Assembly: GCA_050944055.1 (NCBI GenBank) | Contig: JBMNQI010000001.1 | Span: 17,231 to 81,230, forward strand | Direction of reading: 5' to 3' | From: JBMNQI01 sp050944055 | Lineage (GTDB): Bacteria; Bacillota; Clostridia; Oscillospirales; Oscillospiraceae | Length of the DNA stretch: 64,000 nucleotides | In this document: positions 61,398 to 64,000 of the stretch, piece after piece | Position numbering within the stretch: position 1 is the stretch's first letter | How the letters are laid out: every line of letters starts with the position of its first letter | Program-made: the position numbers and the translations under genes | The notes under the pieces: generated by a model | What the model saw: only the letters and a program-made list of their open reading frames with translations | The model's database searches: none | Told to the model about the DNA's origin: nothing

Positions 61398-62008
61398 ACG
61401 ACCCCTATCAGGTCCTGGGCGTTTTGCCCTCCGCCTCCGACGAAGAAATCAAAAAGGCCTATCGGGAGCTTGCCCGCAAGTTCCATCCGGATAATTACCA
61501 CGATAATCCGCTGGCGGATCTGGCTCAGGAAAAAATGAAGGAGATAAACGAAGCGTACGACGAAATCCTGAAGCAGCGCCAGAACGGAGGCTCCGGAAGG
61601 CGTGCGAACTCCTCTTCATACAGGAATTACGGGAATCAGGGCGGCACGGTATATGCCCAGATTCGAAACGCGATAAACATGAACAATGTGCAAAGGGCGC
61701 AGCAGCTTCTGAACGAAGTGCCCCAGGGGGACCGGGGCGCGGAGTGGTATTTCCTTATGGGCAGCGTGGCCTTCAGAAAGGGCTGGCTGGACGAGGCGCG
61801 CAGGTACTACGAAATCGCCTGCAATATGGACCCCGGCAATCCGGAATACCGTCAGGCGCTCAGTTACATGCAGTCCGGAGGCCAGGCCTACAGGAACGTA
61901 TCGCATTACGGTTCGGGCGGATTGAACACCTGCGACTGCTGTACATCTCTTATCTGCGCCGACTGCTGCTGCGAATGCATGGGCGGCGACCTGATATCCT
62001 GCTGCTGA
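61394..62008 (+). CDS. J-domain protein with cysteine-rich tail
   Basis: A 204-residue protein. An N-terminal J domain (HPD at residues 31-33) can stimulate an Hsp70. A Gly/Ser/Asn-rich linker and a TPR-like helical segment (residues ~95-165, WYFLMGSVAFRKGWLDEA) follow, and the last 27 residues hold ten cysteines in pairs and triplets (CDCCTS, CADCCCEC, SCC). This is not the classic DnaJ zinc finger, so it is not DnaJ itself. The cysteine tail may bind metal or be a docking site. The ATG at 61394 overlaps the DUF5685 stop. Confidence 0.85.
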   Translation: MNDPYQVLGVLPSASDEEIKKAYRELARKFHPDNYHDNPLADLAQEKMKEINEAYDEILKQRQNGGSGRRANSSSYRNYGNQGGTVYAQIRNAINMNNVQRAQQLLNEVPQGDRGAEWYFLMGSVAFRKGWLDEARRYYEIACNMDPGNPEYRQALSYMQSGGQAYRNVSHYGSGGLNTCDCCTSLICADCCCECMGGDLISCC

Positions 62009-62009
62009 T

Positions 62010-62516
62010 ATGAAACCGGATTCGAAAAAGCTGGCCGGCACCGCAATAATATCCGCAATCTCGTTTGTTTTGCTGCTGCTTGCCTGCGCCGCGCCCACAG
62101 GCCGTATCGCGCTTGCAGCGGCGGCGGGTGTCGTGCCCGCATTGGCGGTAATAAGAAACGGGATTTCGGGAGGCGTTTATTGCTACGTCGTAACCGGCCT
62201 TCTGGCGCTGTTCCTGCTTCCGCTTAAAGGTATTGCGCTTATGTATGTTGTCTTTTTCGGCCATTGGCCGGTGCTCAAGAGCCTGATTGAGCGGATAAAA
62301 CGCATGGCAGTGGAATGGCTCGTGAAGTTAATAGCGTTTAACGCGCTGTTGACAGTCTTCCTGCTGCTGTATAAGCTGCTGCTGACAGAGACGTTTGACA
62401 GCTTTTTCCCGATCTGGCTGCTCTATCCTGTCGGCAGCGCGGCCTTCGTCTTATACGACCTTGGGTTCTCTGGATTAATAAAAATTTATGTAAACCGGTT
62501 TGAAAAAATGAGATAG
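62010..62516 (+). CDS. Small multi-spanning membrane protein of unknown function
   Basis: A 168-residue protein with about five hydrophobic segments and basic cytoplasmic loops (LKSLIERIKRMAVEWLVK). I do not recognise the family with certainty. It starts one base after the J-domain gene stop, so the DUF5685, J-domain and membrane genes form one translational unit. That linkage is the only functional hint. Confidence 0.75.
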   Translation: MKPDSKKLAGTAIISAISFVLLLLACAAPTGRIALAAAAGVVPALAVIRNGISGGVYCYVVTGLLALFLLPLKGIALMYVVFFGHWPVLKSLIERIKRMAVEWLVKLIAFNALLTVFLLLYKLLLTETFDSFFPIWLLYPVGSAAFVLYDLGFSGLIKIYVNRFEKMR

Positions 62517-62524
62517 GAGAAACA

Positions 62525-63403
62525 ATGATAAAAAGCATGACCGGCTACGGCCGGGCCGAAAAAAGCTTCGGAGAGCGAAAGATTACAGTTGAAATGAAAA
62601 GCGTCAACAACCGGTATCTGGACTGTACTGTAAAGCTACCCCGGCTATACTTATTTGCGGAAGAGGCTGTGAAATCCCGCGTCCGCGAGGCAATATCGCG
62701 CGGTAAGCTGGACGTGTTCGTGACAATTTCGGAGACGGGTGCGAAAAACATTTCCATTAGCCTCAACCGCCCGCTGCTTGAAGGCTATCTCGAAGCGTTC
62801 AGGGTTATGAGCGAGGATTACGGCATAAAAGGAGAACCAACCGTATCCGAAATAGCCCGCCTGCCGGACGTTTTGCGCGCCGAGGAGCAGGAGGAGGATT
62901 ACGAAGAGCTTCAGCGCGAGATAATTGAGGTAACGGGCGAAGCTCTCGACAGGTTTGACGCGATGCGGATAAACGAGGGCCGCAAGCTGCTTGAGGATAT
63001 TGAGGGCCGTCTAGAGGCTATAGACTCAATAGCGCTTATTATAGAGAAACGCAGCCCGGTTACGATTGAGGAATACAGGCAGAGGCTTGAGGCTAAAATG
63101 AGAGAGGTCCTCGAAAGCTCGGATATAGACGAAAACAGGATACTCCTCGAAGCCGCGATTTTCGCCGACCGTGTGGCCGTAAACGAAGAGCTTGTGAGGC
63201 TGCGCAGCCATCTTTCACAGCTGCGCCAGATGCTTAGGGACGGCGGGGCTGTCGGGCGGAAGCTTGATTTTCTAATACAGGAAATGAACCGGGAGGTAAA
63301 CACGATAGGCAGCAAGGGCAACGATCTCCCAATGTCGCATGCGGTTATAGAGCTGAAAGCCGAAATCGAAAAGATACGCGAGCAGGCGCAGAACATAGAA
63401 TAG
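62525..63403 (+). CDS. yicC: YicC family endoribonuclease
   Basis: A 292-residue protein. It begins MIKSMTGYGRAEKSFGERKI and ends with the YicC C-terminal domain (GRKLDFLIQEMNREVNTIGSK). YicC-like proteins are endoribonucleases linked to stationary-phase and small-RNA decay. It precedes remA-gmk, the standard Firmicutes order. Confidence 0.93.
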   Translation: MIKSMTGYGRAEKSFGERKITVEMKSVNNRYLDCTVKLPRLYLFAEEAVKSRVREAISRGKLDVFVTISETGAKNISISLNRPLLEGYLEAFRVMSEDYGIKGEPTVSEIARLPDVLRAEEQEEDYEELQREIIEVTGEALDRFDAMRINEGRKLLEDIEGRLEAIDSIALIIEKRSPVTIEEYRQRLEAKMREVLESSDIDENRILLEAAIFADRVAVNEELVRLRSHLSQLRQMLRDGGAVGRKLDFLIQEMNREVNTIGSKGNDLPMSHAVIELKAEIEKIREQAQNIE

Positions 63404-63475
63404 GTGATATATTTGATGCAAGTCGGGCTTCAGTTTGACACATGTGCGTATTGCCCGCCGGGCCGGCAAAAGCAG

Positions 63476-63520
63476 CGCATGCACATTATGGCCGTTCGCG
63501 GCCGTTTTGTGCAGATGCGC
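63476..63520 (+). promoter_or_regulatory. Long imperfect hairpin in the remA leader
   Basis: GCGCAT...ATGCGC arms with an inner CACA/TGTG pairing enclose the hairpin GGCCG-TTCG-CGGCC followed by GTTTTG. It lies in the 140-base gap before remA and could attenuate or process the transcript. No promoter was recognised in the gap. Confidence 0.4.
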
Positions 63521-63543
63521 GGGAAAAGGGGTTGGTCGTATTT

Positions 63544-63810
63544 ATGAAACTGATAAACATAGGTTTTGGGAGCATGATATCTTCGCGCCGTCTTGTGGCG
63601 ATCATAAAACCGGAGTCGGCGCCTGTAAAGCGCATGATACAGGAAGCGCGCGACAGGGGCTCGCTGATAGACGCCACCTTCGGGCGCCGTACGCGCGCGG
63701 TGCTTATTATGGACAGCGGGCATCTTGTGCTCTCGGCAATTCAGGCCGAGACGGTGGCGAACCGCATAGGAGAGAAGGCTTCGGAAACGGGAGAGGCGGA
63801 GGATGAGTAG
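63544..63810 (+). CDS. remA: RemA-like extracellular matrix regulator (DUF370)
   Basis: An 88-residue DNA-binding protein. It begins MKLINIGFGSMISSRRLVAI and includes DATFGRRTRAVLIMDSGH, both diagnostic of RemA, which activates biofilm matrix genes in Bacillus. The ATG at 63544 was chosen by family length; a weak AAAAGGGG ribosome site lies upstream. It overlaps gmk by eight bases. Confidence 0.93.
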   Translation: MKLINIGFGSMISSRRLVAIIKPESAPVKRMIQEARDRGSLIDATFGRRTRAVLIMDSGHLVLSAIQAETVANRIGEKASETGEAEDE

Positions 63811-64000
63811 GCGCGGGAGGCTGTTTGTCGTCTCGGGTCCTTCCGGCGTAGGCAAAAGCACTGTCATAAGCAAGGTGCTGGAGGCTAATCCCAACATCCG
63901 TTTTTCGGTTTCCGCCACGACGCGCTCCCCGCGCCCGAGCGAAACCGACGGGAAGGATTATTATTTCGTCAGCCGCGACGATTTTGAAAAAATGATTGAG
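63803..64000 (+). CDS. gmk: Guanylate kinase, N-terminal part (3' truncated by window)
   Basis: The frame starts at an ATG overlapping remA and runs to the window end, 66 codons. It begins MSRRGRLFVVSGPSGVGKST, the P-loop of guanylate kinase, followed by FSVSATTRSPRPSE, the GMP-binding region. GGCGGAGG precedes the ATG. It phosphorylates GMP to GDP. Confidence 0.93.
   Translation, partial: MSRRGRLFVVSGPSGVGKSTVISKVLEANPNIRFSVSATTRSPRPSETDGKDYYFVSRDDFEKMIE

Noticed and set aside
1..64000. CRISPR arrays, tRNA or rRNA genes, insertion sequences, prophage
   Set aside because: I saw no regularly spaced repeats, no tRNA T-loop signature, no rRNA segment, and no transposase or phage gene.

Overview
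The window looks like a chromosomal segment of an endospore-forming, GC-rich member of the Clostridia, probably Oscillospirales-like; the genus is not determinable by eye. The evidence is a spoIIAA-spoIIAB-sigF operon, a FabK-type fatty-acid synthesis operon, the rimP-nusA-ylxR-L7Ae-infB-rbfA cluster, cdaA-cdaR, remA-gmk, an S-layer-anchored surface protein and sigma-A-type promoters with AT-rich leaders. I saw no rRNA, tRNA, CRISPR array, insertion sequence or prophage.

Layout. 1-2.2 kb: the 3' end of folC, then the forespore sigma-F operon. 2.3-7 kb: a secreted beta-propeller protein, a MATE exporter, a small ArsC/Spx-like protein and trmB. 7-18 kb: a TetR-type regulator followed by one long operon, acpP-fabK-fabD-fabG-fabF-accB-fabZ-accC-accD-accA-thioesterase-acyl-CoA synthetase. 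Its promoter is overlapped by a 41-bp perfect inverted repeat whose centre matches the classical tet operator core. 18-24.9 kb: a leftward polyamine operon (speD, arginine decarboxylase, speE, agmatinase, carboxynorspermidine dehydrogenase, carboxynorspermidine decarboxylase) that encodes two routes to spermidine-type polyamines. It is preceded by a large structured RNA with its own promoter and an intrinsic terminator just before speD. 25-34.5 kb: rimP to tmk, covering translation, ribosome maturation, nanoRNase, pseudouridine synthase and FAD synthesis, headed by a rimP-leader attenuator. 34.5-43.9 kb: a DJ-1/PfpI protein, a 37-residue cysteine-rich micropeptide, mltG, alaS, a HIT protein, comEC, holA and ribonuclease M5. 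44-57.4 kb: an orphan glycyl-radical-enzyme homologue whose radical glycine is threonine, an exported peptidyl-prolyl isomerase, a 1517-residue SLH surface protein built from a tandem duplication, a beta-keto acid cleavage enzyme, a membrane acyltransferase and a P-type cation ATPase. 57.4-64 kb: a yybP-ykoY-like (manganese) riboswitch leading the ATPase, cdaA-cdaR, an RseC-like protein, a DUF5685/J-domain/membrane-protein trio, yicC, remA and the start of gmk.

The most unusual items are the large structured RNA in front of the polyamine operon, the pseudo-glycyl-radical enzyme, the tetO-like operator on the fatty-acid operon, and the uncharacterised cysteine-rich DUF5685/J-protein cluster. 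The Mn-riboswitch call rests on matching conserved aptamer segments by eye and should be confirmed with a covariance model. All coordinates, promoter spacings and motif positions were read by hand.
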